This document shows positions 53,321-63,355 of a DNA stretch of 64,000 bases, piece after piece. The DNA is taken from assembly GCF_023656565.1 (NCBI RefSeq), contig NZ_JAMOKG010000002.1, positions 1,517,551-1,581,550 on the forward strand, read 5' to 3'. Made by a program: the position numbers and the translations under genes. Each line of letters starts with the position of its first letter. Positions within the stretch are counted from its first letter, which is position 1. The notes beneath the pieces were generated by a model. That model was not told where the DNA came from, did not search any database, and was given only the letters and a program-made list of their open reading frames with translations. This DNA comes from Flavobacterium tyrosinilyticum. Lineage in GTDB: Bacteria > Bacteroidota > Bacteroidia > Flavobacteriales > Flavobacteriaceae.

Positions 53321-55720
53321 CTATTCGCCGATTATATGGAGCTCATTAAACTCTTTATCAATTATTAAGAAATTATTTTGCTCGAAATTAATTTTATCAA
53401 ATTCGATTTTTTCATTGTCAATTTCAATTTCCGCCACTTTAAAAGGCAATCCAATAAGGCTGATCTTGTATTTAGAATAAGGAGTTATATATTTTCCTTC
53501 TTTGTGAAGCTGAATAATAAGTTCTTTTTCTTTTCCGATATTTCGCAATGACAAATAGCTGTAGCGCCCTTTTTTATAATCGTAGCCATCTTGAGCATCT
53601 TCATAAACCGCTGACTGCTCTTTACCATTTTTGTAATAAACATCAAGAGTTAATTCATCAAATTCTAATTCGCCAACATATTGCTGAACGGGGTATTTTG
53701 GAATAATAGCACCTGCTTTTACAAACACTGGAATCTCATCAAATTTTGTATCAATCCAGATCTCTTTACCGCCTATAAACAATTCATTTGTCCAATAGTT
53801 ATACCATTCTCCTCTAGGAATATACATACGTCTACCTACAGCATTAGGTTCAAGTATAGGACATACTAAAATCTGATTTCCAAAGATGAATTCATCGTTG
53901 CGATAATGTGTCTGTATATCATCTTGGTCATAATAAACTAAAGGTTTTAACATCGGAACTCCTTCTTCAATATATTGCCAAAACATGGTATATAAGTAAG
54001 GCAATAATTGATAACGAAGACTCACAAATTTTCTGGTAATATTGATTACTTCTTCATCAAAAGCCCATGGCTCTTGATTTCCGTGATCTCCAGAAGAATG
54101 CGTTCTGCAAAAAGGATGAAAAACTCCTAATTGAATCCAACGTGCGTAAAGCTCGCCTGTAGGTTGTTCTGCAAAACCTCCAATATCAGAACCTGTAAAT
54201 CCCATTCCTGAAATAGATAATCTCTGAACTTGAATATTTGCAATCCACAAATGTTCCCAAGTTGCTACGTTATCACCTGTCCATGACGATGTGTAACGCT
54301 GTGCTCCCGCATAAGCCGATCTTGTTATTACAAAAGGGCGCTTTGGATAAGCAAATCGTTTTACTCCATGGTAGGTTGCCCTTGCCATTTGTGTTCCGTA
54401 GATATTGTGAGCTTTTCTATGGCTACAAGGATTTCCATCATAAATATGGCGAACATCCATTGGAAAAGTTTTATTCGGAACCTCCATAACTGCCGGTTCA
54501 TTCATATCATTCCAAACTCCTTTTACACCTATATCTGCAATTAATTCTTTAAATAAACCAGCCCACCATTCTCTAACTGCGGGATTTGTATAATCTGGAA
54601 AGTTACATTCTCCTGGCCAAACTTTTCCTTTCATATAAGGTCCGTCTGCCCTTTTACAGAAATAATCTTTTTCTAAAGCTTCTTTATAAACCCAGTAATC
54701 TTTATCAATTTTAATTCCTGGATCAATAATTACTATGGTTTTAAAACCATCTTCTGCCAATTCAGAAACCATTCTTTTGGGATCTGGAAAATAGTTTTTA
54801 TTCCAAGTAAAACATCTAAAACCATCCATATAATCTATATCCAGATAAATGGCATCACAAGGAATTTGAAGTTTCCTAAATTTTGATGTAATTTCTTTGA
54901 CTTTATTTTCAGGATAATAACTCCATTTACATTGATGATACCCTAAAACCCAAAGCGGCGGTAATTCTGGCTTACCTGTTAAGTCGGTATAAGTAGTAAC
55001 AACATCCTGCATTTGAGGACCATAAACAAAATAGTAATTCATTTCTCCCCCTTCAGCCCAGAAACTAGTCACATTTCTTCTTTCTTGACAAAAATCAAAA
55101 AAGGTTCTGAAAGTATTATCGAAAAATATACCGTAAGATTGTTTATTATGAAGTCCAATATAAAACGGAACTACTTTGTATAAAGGTTCTTGATCTTTCT
55201 GGTAAGCATATTGATCTGTGGCAAAATTCTCTACTCTTTTGCCTTTCAGATTCATTTGAGTGGCCTTATCGCCTAAACCATAATAACATTCACCGTCTTT
55301 AGCATATTTACTCATTTTTACGATATTCCCGCCATATTCATAGCTTTCTTCCCAATGAAAACCAAGTTCATCTTCAAGAATCAGAAAATCATTTAAATCG
55401 TAAATGGAAAGACGAAGATCTGCTTTCTGTATTTTGCATTTTACTTTACTAGTTCTAATCTGAAAGTATGTTTCTTCTTCTGTAACCTCCAAAAAGTTAT
55501 AGCCATGTAGCTGTGTTTTATCAATGGCATAAGAAAAATCATTGCTGAAATAGCCTTTTGTAGTAAAACGAAATCGGATTAAACTATCACGAAGAATAGT
55601 TACTTTTAAAATTACTTTGTTATCCGTATTAAAGAAAATAGAATCTCCTTCATGTTCATAAGAGACAATTTTTGATGGATATAAATCGCCTTTGTATTCT
55701 AATGATGTGTTTGTAATCAT
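53321..55720 (-). CDS. Glycoside hydrolase family 31 alpha-glucosidase
   Basis: 799 residues without a signal peptide, so probably cytoplasmic. The N-terminal beta-sandwich (about 1-250) precedes the catalytic barrel. DAIYLDIDYMDGFRCFTWNK, nucleophile Asp in KGVWNDMNEPAVMEV near 410, and SSWTGDNVATWEHLW with the acid/base Asp near 480 are classic GH31 motifs. C-terminal beta domains follow. It would release glucose from alpha-linked oligosaccharides. It lies 192 bases downstream of glgB on the same strand, suggesting work on glycogen breakdown products. Confidence 0.93.
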   Translation of the reverse strand: MITNTSLEYKGDLYPSKIVSYEHEGDSIFFNTDNKVILKVTILRDSLIRFRFTTKGYFSNDFSYAIDKTQLHGYNFLEVTEEETYFQIRTSKVKCKIQKADLRLSIYDLNDFLILEDELGFHWEESYEYGGNIVKMSKYAKDGECYYGLGDKATQMNLKGKRVENFATDQYAYQKDQEPLYKVVPFYIGLHNKQSYGIFFDNTFRTFFDFCQERRNVTSFWAEGGEMNYYFVYGPQMQDVVTTYTDLTGKPELPPLWVLGYHQCKWSYYPENKVKEITSKFRKLQIPCDAIYLDIDYMDGFRCFTWNKNYFPDPKRMVSELAEDGFKTIVIIDPGIKIDKDYWVYKEALEKDYFCKRADGPYMKGKVWPGECNFPDYTNPAVREWWAGLFKELIADIGVKGVWNDMNEPAVMEVPNKTFPMDVRHIYDGNPCSHRKAHNIYGTQMARATYHGVKRFAYPKRPFVITRSAYAGAQRYTSSWTGDNVATWEHLWIANIQVQRLSISGMGFTGSDIGGFAEQPTGELYARWIQLGVFHPFCRTHSSGDHGNQEPWAFDEEVINITRKFVSLRYQLLPYLYTMFWQYIEEGVPMLKPLVYYDQDDIQTHYRNDEFIFGNQILVCPILEPNAVGRRMYIPRGEWYNYWTNELFIGGKEIWIDTKFDEIPVFVKAGAIIPKYPVQQYVGELEFDELTLDVYYKNGKEQSAVYEDAQDGYDYKKGRYSYLSLRNIGKEKELIIQLHKEGKYITPYSKYKISLIGLPFKVAEIEIDNEKIEFDKINFEQNNFLIIDKEFNELHIIGE

Positions 55721-55912
55721 ATCTCCAATGAATTAATTTATAACATTTTCCTTCTACTCAAACATACAAAAAAAGTTCGTAACGCTCTATGAATAAAAGG
55801 TTTATTCACGAAAACGTTTTTTCTGAATGAGCTTCAAATTACCAAACAAAAAATCAACAATTTGATAATTTTGAAACGATATAATGACAAAATCTTATTT
55901 CAAGATTTTTAC

Positions 55913-57817
55913 TTAATTTAAAGTATATACTGTAACACTCAAAGGAGGCAAAATCAATTCTGCAGAAAAATCTCGGCCATCATACAAAATTGATTCTATT
56001 TTTAATGGTTTAGCACTTTCTATACCGCTTCCTCCATATATTTTGGCATCAGTATTAAAAATCTCTTTTAAGTTGCCTTTTTTAGGAATACCAATTCTAT
56101 AATTTTCGCGAACGACTTGAGTAAAATTGCAGACAACAATAACATTTTCATCTGGATTATTTCCTTTTCTAATATAAGATAAAATAGCATTTTGATGATC
56201 TGAGTAATTAATCCATTCAAAACCATCTCCTACAAATTGTTTTTCGTATAATGCTGGCTGTGATTTGTACAATTGATTTAAATCGGTAATCAAACATTTT
56301 ATTCCAGAATGAAAATCATACTGAAGCAAATGCCAATCTAAACTTTGTTCAAAATTCCACTCACTTGTCTGACCAAACTCAGCTCCCATAAACAAAAGTT
56401 TTGTTCCTGGATGCGTAAACATATACCCGTATAATAATCTCAAATTTGCAAAGCACTGCCATTCGTCGCCAGGCATTTTATAAGTAAGAGAATTTTTGCC
56501 ATATACTACTTCGTCATGAGAAAATGGAAGCATGAAATTTTCAGTAAAAGCATATGTCATCGAAAAAGTCAATTCATTCTGATGGTATTTTCTATAAACG
56601 GTTTCTTTTTGAAAATACTTTAAAGTGTCATGCATCCAACCCATCATCCATTTCATTCCAAAACCTAAACCTCCAACAGATGTTGGTCTTGAAACCATAG
56701 GAAATGAAGTGCTTTCTTCAGCAATAGTTTGAACACCATCAAAATTAGAATAGATTACTTCATTAAATTCTTTAAGAAAGCTAATAGAATCTAGATTTTC
56801 TCTTCCGCCATAAATATTAGCTTCCCATTCGCCATCTTTTCGAGAATAATCGAGATATAGCATTGAAGCGACAGCGTCAACACGAAGTCCGTCGATATGA
56901 TAATTTTGAAGCCAAAAAACAGCATTACTTATTAGAAAAGCTCGAACTTCGTTTCTTCCATAATTAAAAACTAAACTTTTCCAATCTGGGTGATATCCTT
57001 TTCTTCGATCTGGATGCTCGTATAAATGAGAGCCGTCAAAATACCCTAAACCATGTGCATCATCAGGAAAATGTGACGGAACCCAGTCTAAAATCACTCC
57101 AATTCCCTCTTGATGCAATCGATCAACCAGAACCATAAAATCTTGTGGTTTTCCAAAACGGGAAGTTGGCGCAAAATATCCTGTAAGCTGATAACCCCAA
57201 GAAGGATCATAAGGATACTCCATAACTGGCATAAACTCGACATGCGTAAAACCGGTTTCTTTTACATATTTTACCAAATCATCGGCAAGTTCAAGATAAG
57301 TCAAAAAACGATTATGTTCTCCTCGTCTCCAAGACCCCAAATGCACTTCGTAAACAGAATATGGTTTATCTAAAGCATTATAATCTTGACGATTTTGTAT
57401 CCAATTATCATCTTTCCATTTATAATCCAGATCCCAAACTACAGATGCAGTATGAGGCGGTTTTTCGCAATAACGAGCAAATGGATCGGCTTTTTCGGTA
57501 ATTACGCCATTTATGCTAGATTGAATCTTGTATTTGTAAAGCGCCCCTTTTGAGACATCAGGAATAAAACCTTCCCAGATTCCAGAAGAATCCCAGCGAA
57601 CGTTTAAAACATGTTCGCCCTGTGTCCAATAATTAAAGTCTCCAACAACTGAAACAGAATGAGCCGTTGGAGCCCAAACAGCAAAATAAACACCTTTTAC
57701 TCCATCGACTTCAATTAAGTGAGCTCCAAGTTTTTCATATAATCTGAAGTGTTTTCCCGCCTTGAATAAATCTATGTCAAAGTCAGTAAAAAGAGAATGT
57801 GGGATTACTTTAGTCAT
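55913..57817 (-). CDS. glgB: 1,4-alpha-glucan branching enzyme
   Basis: 634 residues. The N-terminal CBM48 domain (about 25-115) has VYFAVWAPTAHSVSVVGDFN. The GH13 barrel shows the usual conserved regions: GVILDWVPSHFPDD (region I), nucleophile in DGLRVDAVASML (II), acid/base in QTIAEESTSFP (III) and LPFSHDEVVYGK (IV). The C-terminal beta domain ends PLSVTVYTLN. It introduces alpha-1,6 branches into glycogen. The gene follows glgC by 97 bases and glgA before that, forming the glycogen synthesis set. Confidence 0.95.
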   Translation of the reverse strand: MTKVIPHSLFTDFDIDLFKAGKHFRLYEKLGAHLIEVDGVKGVYFAVWAPTAHSVSVVGDFNYWTQGEHVLNVRWDSSGIWEGFIPDVSKGALYKYKIQSSINGVITEKADPFARYCEKPPHTASVVWDLDYKWKDDNWIQNRQDYNALDKPYSVYEVHLGSWRRGEHNRFLTYLELADDLVKYVKETGFTHVEFMPVMEYPYDPSWGYQLTGYFAPTSRFGKPQDFMVLVDRLHQEGIGVILDWVPSHFPDDAHGLGYFDGSHLYEHPDRRKGYHPDWKSLVFNYGRNEVRAFLISNAVFWLQNYHIDGLRVDAVASMLYLDYSRKDGEWEANIYGGRENLDSISFLKEFNEVIYSNFDGVQTIAEESTSFPMVSRPTSVGGLGFGMKWMMGWMHDTLKYFQKETVYRKYHQNELTFSMTYAFTENFMLPFSHDEVVYGKNSLTYKMPGDEWQCFANLRLLYGYMFTHPGTKLLFMGAEFGQTSEWNFEQSLDWHLLQYDFHSGIKCLITDLNQLYKSQPALYEKQFVGDGFEWINYSDHQNAILSYIRKGNNPDENVIVVCNFTQVVRENYRIGIPKKGNLKEIFNTDAKIYGGSGIESAKPLKIESILYDGRDFSAELILPPLSVTVYTLN

Positions 57818-57914
57818 ATGGCTGGTTTAGAAGATAATTATTTTCGAATTTGAAATTTAGATTTTGGAGTTTAAAAATTGGAATTTGGCATTTTTATATT
57901 GGAATTTTCAGTCT

Positions 57915-59195
57915 TTATTCAATTCTAAAATTGTCAACAAGCGTAACTCCTTTTTTGACTACGACAATTCCATCTTTAATGCTGTACAATTCGTTAGTAA
58001 AATTATCTAAATGTTTACCTCCGCTAATATGAACATTGTTTCCAATACGCACATTTTTATCAACCAAAGCATTTTTAATAAAGCAGTTTTCGCCTATTCC
58101 AACATGTATTTTATTGATACTGCTTTCATGGTTCAATTCTTCAAGATCTTGATAAAAATCGTTTCCCATAACGTAGCAATTCTGTAAAACAGTTCCTTCG
58201 CCAATTCGAGAACGAATACCTATAACAGAACTTTTAATCTCTCTGGCATTAATAATACATCCCTCAGAAATTAAAGATTGGTTGATTATTGAATTTCTAA
58301 ATTTAGACGGAGGCAATAATCTTGGCCTAGTGAAAATTTTATTTTCGTTATCGAATAAATTAAATTCTGGAATATCTGCTGTTAAGCCAATATTAGCTTC
58401 GAAAAATGATTCTATATTTCCGATATCTGTCCAATAACCTTCATATTGATAACTTAATATTTTATGTTTTCCAACCGATTGCGGAATAATTTCTTTACCA
58501 AAATCTTTTGTTTCTTGGTCAGCCATTAGCTCCTGCAGCAAAGATTTATTAAAAATATAAATTCCCATTGAGGCAAGGTATTTTTTACCTTTTTCCTGCA
58601 TTTGTTCGCTCACCTCCGATTCCCATTCAGGCAATAGCGATGGATGTGGTTTTTCAATAAAAGCTTCGATTACGCTTTCATGATTGGTTTTTAAAATTCC
58701 AAATTCGGGAGCGTCTTTAGCATTTACAGGCAACGTTGCAATAGAGATTTCAGCATCAGCAGCAATATGCGCTTCAAGCATTTCGTTAAAATCCATTTGA
58801 TATAATTGATCACCCGAAAGAATTAAAGCATGGTCAAAATCATGTTTCAAGAAATGTGACATACATTGTCTTACGGCATCAGCTGTTCCTTGAAACCAAG
58901 TGGGATTATCTGGAGTCTGTTCTGCTGCCAAAATATCTACAAAGGACTGGCTTAAAATACTAAAATTAAAAGTGTTTTTAATGTGAGCATTTAGAGAGGC
59001 GGAGTTAAATTGCGTCAAAACAAATATTTTAAAAATATCAGAATTGATACAATTAGAAATCGGAATGTCGACCAAACGATATTTTCCTCCAATCGGAACT
59101 GCAGGTTTCGATCTTGTTTCTGTTAATGGAAATAAACGTGAACCTTGTCCACCTCCTAAAATAATGGCAACTACATTTTTCTTTTTAAATTTCAT
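57915..59195 (-). CDS. glgC: Glucose-1-phosphate adenylyltransferase
   Basis: 426 residues. The nucleotide-binding start is AIILGGGQGSRLFPLTETRS followed by KPAVPIGGKYRLVDIPISNC. The substrate loop GTADAVRQCMSHF lies near 103-115 and the glucose-1-phosphate site Lys in IEAFIEKPHPSLLPEWESEV near 195. The C-terminal left-handed beta helix (about 300-426) has hexapeptide turns (SVIGIRSRIGEGTVLQNCYV). It makes ADP-glucose, the committed step of glycogen synthesis. Its start overlaps the glgA end by 11 bases, so the two are translationally coupled. Confidence 0.96.
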   Translation of the reverse strand: MKFKKKNVVAIILGGGQGSRLFPLTETRSKPAVPIGGKYRLVDIPISNCINSDIFKIFVLTQFNSASLNAHIKNTFNFSILSQSFVDILAAEQTPDNPTWFQGTADAVRQCMSHFLKHDFDHALILSGDQLYQMDFNEMLEAHIAADAEISIATLPVNAKDAPEFGILKTNHESVIEAFIEKPHPSLLPEWESEVSEQMQEKGKKYLASMGIYIFNKSLLQELMADQETKDFGKEIIPQSVGKHKILSYQYEGYWTDIGNIESFFEANIGLTADIPEFNLFDNENKIFTRPRLLPPSKFRNSIINQSLISEGCIINAREIKSSVIGIRSRIGEGTVLQNCYVMGNDFYQDLEELNHESSINKIHVGIGENCFIKNALVDKNVRIGNNVHISGGKHLDNFTNELYSIKDGIVVVKKGVTLVDNFRIE

Positions 59196-60612
59196 TTTGC
59201 TGAATTATTAAGTTGTATATTTCGATATATTCTTGGCAAACTCTTTCCCAGGAATGATCTGCTGACATTCCTCTTTTTAAAACTTTATTGAAATTTATTT
59301 CATCTTCATACAACCTAATAGCACGATTTATTGAATAGCATATGTCGGCTACAGAAGCCTGATCATGACAAACGCCATTTCCTTCATCTCCAAAATCAAC
59401 AACCGTATCTCTTAACCCTCCAGTTCTTCTAACAATCGGAATTGTTCCGTAACGCATCGCATACATCTGATTTAATCCACAAGGTTCTACCCTAGAAGGC
59501 ATCAAAATATAATCTGAACCGGCATAAATCAAATGCGCTAAATCTTCATTATAACCTATAAAAATATTGTAATTTCCTTTATAATCATTTCGCAATTGAG
59601 TCAACTGCGTTTCAATTTCTGAATTTCCTGAACCTAAAATCAAGATGTTAATTTCCTCAAAATGTTCAGATAAAGCCAAAGCAGCAGCATGCGGAAGTAA
59701 ATCACCTCCTTTTTCTTCAAACAATCTACCAATAAAGCTAAATAATGGTTTTGACGGATCTAGCTCAAATTGTTCGCACAGTTTCTCTTTATTCTTTCTT
59801 TTTCCAGCTTCAAAATCATCAATCGAATAATTCTCCTCAATCATTTGATCTTTCATCGGGTTCCAGACTTCAATATCAATTCCGTTTAAAATTCCTTTAG
59901 ATTTATTTCTTACAGAATTAAATAGAGATTCTAAGCCATTTGCAGAAATATTAATTTCATTTAAATAGCTTGGAGATACTGTAGTTACAGCATTGGCGCA
60001 TTTAATGGCAACTGCTAAAGAGTTGATAGAATTGCTCCATTCTAAAAAACCAACATGTCTTAAATCAAATTTTGGCAGATAATATAATTTATCAAAACCA
60101 AACCAGCCTTGATATAAGCCATTATGAATCGTTATAAGTGTTTTTACATTTTTTAAACTTTCATATTTATAAGAAAACTGAAGTAAAAATGGAATAATGC
60201 CTGTATGATGATCATGACAATTAATAACATCTGGCGTTTTATTGCGCGCTATAATCCAATCCAATGTGGCAATCTGAAAAGATAAAAATCTTTCGATATC
60301 ATCTTCGTAACCATAAATATTCGGACGATTAAATAATTCATTAATTTCTATTAGATATAATTCAAAACCTAACTTATCTGTTTTTTCTTTTAAAACACTA
60401 AACGGAAAACTAAAATTCCCTAATTCAACTGTACCCCAATGAACACATTCAAAATCATTTTCCTTTTTAAACTTTGTGTCATAACAAGGAATTACAACTC
60501 TAACAGAATGGCCAGCAGCTTGTTGATATTTTGGCAATGCACCCACTACATCGCCTAATCCGCCAACCTTTGCTACAGGATAACATTCGGCACTAATATG
60601 AAATATTTCCAT
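59185..60612 (-). CDS. glgA: Glycogen synthase (ADP-glucose type, GT5)
   Basis: 475 residues from the ATG at 60612 (MEIFHISAECYPVAKVGGLG); an upstream ATG at 60651 would add 13 residues that do not resemble the family start. The KxGG substrate motif is in AKVGGLGDVVGALPKYQQAA. SFIGRLFEEKGGDLLPHAAA near 295-314 starts the second Rossmann domain, and PSRVEPCGLNQMYAMRYGTI near 370-390 carries the catalytic Glu and Cys region. It transfers glucose from ADP-glucose to the growing glucan. It begins the glgA-glgC-glgB series. Confidence 0.95.
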   Translation of the reverse strand: MEIFHISAECYPVAKVGGLGDVVGALPKYQQAAGHSVRVVIPCYDTKFKKENDFECVHWGTVELGNFSFPFSVLKEKTDKLGFELYLIEINELFNRPNIYGYEDDIERFLSFQIATLDWIIARNKTPDVINCHDHHTGIIPFLLQFSYKYESLKNVKTLITIHNGLYQGWFGFDKLYYLPKFDLRHVGFLEWSNSINSLAVAIKCANAVTTVSPSYLNEINISANGLESLFNSVRNKSKGILNGIDIEVWNPMKDQMIEENYSIDDFEAGKRKNKEKLCEQFELDPSKPLFSFIGRLFEEKGGDLLPHAAALALSEHFEEINILILGSGNSEIETQLTQLRNDYKGNYNIFIGYNEDLAHLIYAGSDYILMPSRVEPCGLNQMYAMRYGTIPIVRRTGGLRDTVVDFGDEGNGVCHDQASVADICYSINRAIRLYEDEINFNKVLKRGMSADHSWERVCQEYIEIYNLIIQQNEI

Positions 60613-60727
60613 TTCAGAAATTAATTTAGGATTATCATAAGAAGCAATCATTTATATACTACTTTTATGTTTTTTAAATTTAGCAAAAAAACAAGCAAAA
60701 TCCTTCTTTTAAATAAGTTTTATTGAA

Positions 60728-61594
60728 ATGGCAAAAAAGGCAATTAATCCTACTAAATCATTAAAAATTCCTAAGATTATTATAATATCTGCGAAAATTT
60801 GTGCTTTTATATCCACAAAACTAGTTACAAAATTTGCTGCAAAGATTTTTACAACTCCTATCAAGCATAAAGTTCCAAAAAGAGAATTAGAAATGGATGC
60901 TAAAAGCATTCAAGAATTAATCTATGTCCCTTCAATTGATAAACGTATTGTTACATATGCATACGGGCAAAGTGAACGCAAAGTTTTATTGGTACATGGC
61001 TGGTCTGGAAGAGGAACGCAACTCTTTAAAATTGCTGATGAACTTTTGAACCAAGGTTATTCAACAGTTAGTTTTGACGCTCCTGCACATGGAAAATCAA
61101 AAGGAAAAACAACAATAATGTCGGAGTTTATAGCTTCTATCTTAGAAATAGAAAAACAATTTGGTCCTTTTGAAATTGCAATTGGTCATTCTTTAGGCGG
61201 AATGTCAGTTCTAAATGCAATTAAAGATGGATTTAAAGCAGAAAAAGCTGTGATTATTGGAAGTGGCGATATTATTCAGGATATTTTAGATGAATTCACT
61301 TCTAAACTGGGTTTGCGAAAAGAAATTAGCAATCATTTGAGAGATTCTTTTGAAAGTAAATATCAAGTAATAATGGATGATTTTTCAGCCTATCGAGCAG
61401 CTCAAAAAATCAATATTCCTGTTTTGGTTATACATGATAATGATGATCCCGAGGTATCCGTAAAAGCGGGAAAGCATATTTATGAAAATCTTAAAAATGG
61501 ATCTTTATTTTTAACCGATGGATTAGGCCACAGGAAAATACTTGGAAATCAAAATGTTATCAAAAAAATTCTAGAATTCATTAAAATCAATTAA
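60728..61594 (+). CDS. Alpha/beta hydrolase
   Basis: 288 residues. The N-terminal 50 residues are basic and partly hydrophobic. The alpha/beta fold starts VLLVHGWSGRGTQLFKIADE (oxyanion loop). The nucleophile Ser lies in AIGHSLGGMSV near 155-165, the acid Asp in VIHDNDDPEVSV near 238 and the catalytic His in DGLGHRKILG near 263. Substrate unknown. It is divergent from glgA with a 115-base gap and followed by nth after 46 bases. Confidence 0.88.
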   Translation: MAKKAINPTKSLKIPKIIIISAKICAFISTKLVTKFAAKIFTTPIKHKVPKRELEMDAKSIQELIYVPSIDKRIVTYAYGQSERKVLLVHGWSGRGTQLFKIADELLNQGYSTVSFDAPAHGKSKGKTTIMSEFIASILEIEKQFGPFEIAIGHSLGGMSVLNAIKDGFKAEKAVIIGSGDIIQDILDEFTSKLGLRKEISNHLRDSFESKYQVIMDDFSAYRAAQKINIPVLVIHDNDDPEVSVKAGKHIYENLKNGSLFLTDGLGHRKILGNQNVIKKILEFIKIN

Positions 61595-61640
61595 CTTTAT
61601 AGATAACTATTTAAATATCAAGATTAAAGAAAATTAGAAA

Positions 61641-62291
61641 ATGGATTTATTTGGAGAAACATTAGATTGGGAAACTAAATTAAAACCAATTTTAAAAAAG
61701 TATAAAAACAAAAAACATCCACTAGATTATCAAAATCCATATCAGTTATTAGTTATGGTTGTTTTGTCTGCTCAAGATTCTGATGCCAATATCAACTCAA
61801 TTGCACCAGCTTTATTTGAAAAATTCCCAACGCTAAAAAGTCTGTCAAAAACTGATTTAGAAACTTTTTCGCCTTATATCACTAAAGTACGAAATCACGG
61901 AACTAAAGCGCAATGGCTTTTGGATATTGCAAAAACCATAAAAGAAGATGACAATATTCCTTTAACCATGTCAGGATTAACTGCATTGAAAGGTATTGGA
62001 AGAAAATCTGCAAATGTGATTTTGAGAGAAACAGGCCAACCAGCTGAAGGAATTATTGCAGACTTACACGTAATAAGAGTTGCGCCAAGAATTGGAATAA
62101 TTAAAGAATCTAAAGATGGTAATAAAGTAGAAAAAGATTTAATGCAGGCTTTACCGAAAGATATTTGGTCAGAAATAGGGATGGCAGTTTCATTTCTAGG
62201 TCGCGAAATCTGCAGACCTAAACCTAAATGCCCTGAATGTCTTTTAACTGATATTTGCTTATACTACAACACCGAAATCCTTAAAAATTAA
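61641..62291 (+). CDS. nth: Endonuclease III
   Basis: 216 residues. The helix-hairpin-helix with catalytic Lys is GLTALKGIGRKSANVIL near 113-129, and the catalytic Asp lies in IIADLHVIRVAPR near 140. A C-terminal iron-sulphur motif is present as C-x5-C-x2-C-x5-C (CRPKPKC and CLLTDIC); E. coli has six residues in the first gap. The enzyme removes oxidised pyrimidines and nicks abasic sites in base excision repair. The gene ends directly beside the convergent NTF2-like gene without a gap. Confidence 0.93.
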   Translation: MDLFGETLDWETKLKPILKKYKNKKHPLDYQNPYQLLVMVVLSAQDSDANINSIAPALFEKFPTLKSLSKTDLETFSPYITKVRNHGTKAQWLLDIAKTIKEDDNIPLTMSGLTALKGIGRKSANVILRETGQPAEGIIADLHVIRVAPRIGIIKESKDGNKVEKDLMQALPKDIWSEIGMAVSFLGREICRPKPKCPECLLTDICLYYNTEILKN

Positions 62292-62726
62292 TTATTTTCT
62301 TCTTGTATCAATCAAATAGATAATCTTCCACGAATCTTTTTCTTTAAATAAAGTAAAAGCATTTACACCGGAATGACTGAATTTATCATTTAAATAAAAT
62401 TCATAAGGTGTCCAAACATGCGCCATTGTTCCATCAATCTGAATAGTATAACTCAATATTTTTTCTTGGAATTTCATGTTTGAAGGAATAGATGCAATAG
62501 ATTTATAAAACTCTTTTGCACTTTCATCAGATAATTTATTTCCTTTCACAGTGCTTTCGCTAATAGACTGCAATATCATTTTATTCGAACAAACCAATTT
62601 GATCTTTGTTGAATCTCTCTGGTGGAATCCTTCAAAAAAAGATTCAATGCATTTTTGAACTTCTTGTTTTTGAGCATTAGAAGATAATCCTAAAAGAAGA
62701 AAAAACATAATAGTATAAATTCTCAT
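62292..62726 (-). CDS. Exported NTF2-like protein
   Basis: 144 residues with a signal peptide (about 1-18, LSSNAQ). The rest has the order helix-helix-beta sheet of the NTF2/SnoaL fold: VQKCIESFFEGFHQRDSTKI, SAKEFYKSIASIPSNMKFQE, GTMAHVWTPYEFYLNDKFSH and SWKIIYLIDTRR. Function unknown; related DUF4440-type proteins are often periplasmic. It follows the DUF1569 frame by 14 bases and its stop abuts the nth stop. Confidence 0.8.
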   Translation of the reverse strand: MRIYTIMFFLLLGLSSNAQKQEVQKCIESFFEGFHQRDSTKIKLVCSNKMILQSISESTVKGNKLSDESAKEFYKSIASIPSNMKFQEKILSYTIQIDGTMAHVWTPYEFYLNDKFSHSGVNAFTLFKEKDSWKIIYLIDTRRK

Positions 62727-62740
62727 AACTATAAAATTAT

Positions 62741-63192
62741 TTAAACACCAAATTGAGATAAATGATGATCCAAATGTTTTGCGAACATATTATTCCACTC
62801 TTTAGAAGACAGCTTGCCAAAAGAGAGAGATTCTTTTCCTTCAAATTCTTTTTGTCCTAGCTCTTGCGTTTTTTGAATATAAGAAATTAGTCTGCTTTTT
62901 TCTAGCTCAAAGTCACGATTGCCTTTAATAATAAATTGCGGAGCTGTACCAAGGCTTCTTGGATAAGGAGTTTCACTTACCACTTTATTTTTAGCCAATA
63001 GCTTTAATAGAAGTTTTATGAAAGCATTTGGTTTTGAATGAATATTATCATAAACCATTTCATATGTAACATTACAATGAGCCAGCATTTGATCAACAGA
63101 CATTTTTCCCCAAAGCGGCAGAGAATCTATTTTAAGTTCATTAATCTAGCAACAAATTGATCACAATCTTCTTTAAGGAAAACATTTTGCAT
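62741..63192 (-). pseudogene. DUF1569 protein gene with single-base frameshift
   Basis: From ATG 63190-63192 the frame gives MQNVFLKEDCDQFVARL, then falls to a stop 12 bases later. The continuation in another frame, INELKIDSLPLWGKMSVDQM, carries on the DUF1569 sequence to the end at 62741. Inserting one A after AGA near 63147 restores a single frame of 150 residues, the normal family length. The intact downstream piece (62741-63103, 120 residues) lacks only the N-terminal 30. Either a recent mutation or a sequencing error. DUF1569 proteins are of unknown function. Confidence 0.78.
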
Positions 63193-63314
63193 AGCTGAAA
63201 ATGAGATTTACAGTTAAATATAGAAGTAAAAATATAAAATTTCTGACTAAAACAGCTTTTTAAGTTTAATATTTTAGCATACTGGTAAAAAGAAAAACAA
63301 TTTCAGTTTGGATC

Positions 63315-63352
63315 AAAAAAAAACTTCAATTAACAAAAGCTAATTGAAGTTT
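63315..63352 (-). terminator. Terminator after the tRNA-Leu gene
   Basis: A perfect 12-bp stem (AAACTTCAATTA / TAATTGAAGTTT) is followed on the minus strand by a run of T. It lies four bases after the tRNA. Confidence 0.9.
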
Positions 63353-63355
63353 TAG

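Noticed and set aside
55790..55808. 8-bp hairpin TGAATAAA-AGG-TTTATTCA upstream of the GH31 gene
   Set aside because: There is no T tract and the stem is AT-rich; it could be chance in this base composition.
55889..55909. 8-bp hairpin AAAATCTT/AAGATTTT just after glgB
   Set aside because: The stem is weak and AT-only apart from one pair at each side; terminator status is uncertain, so it was not listed.
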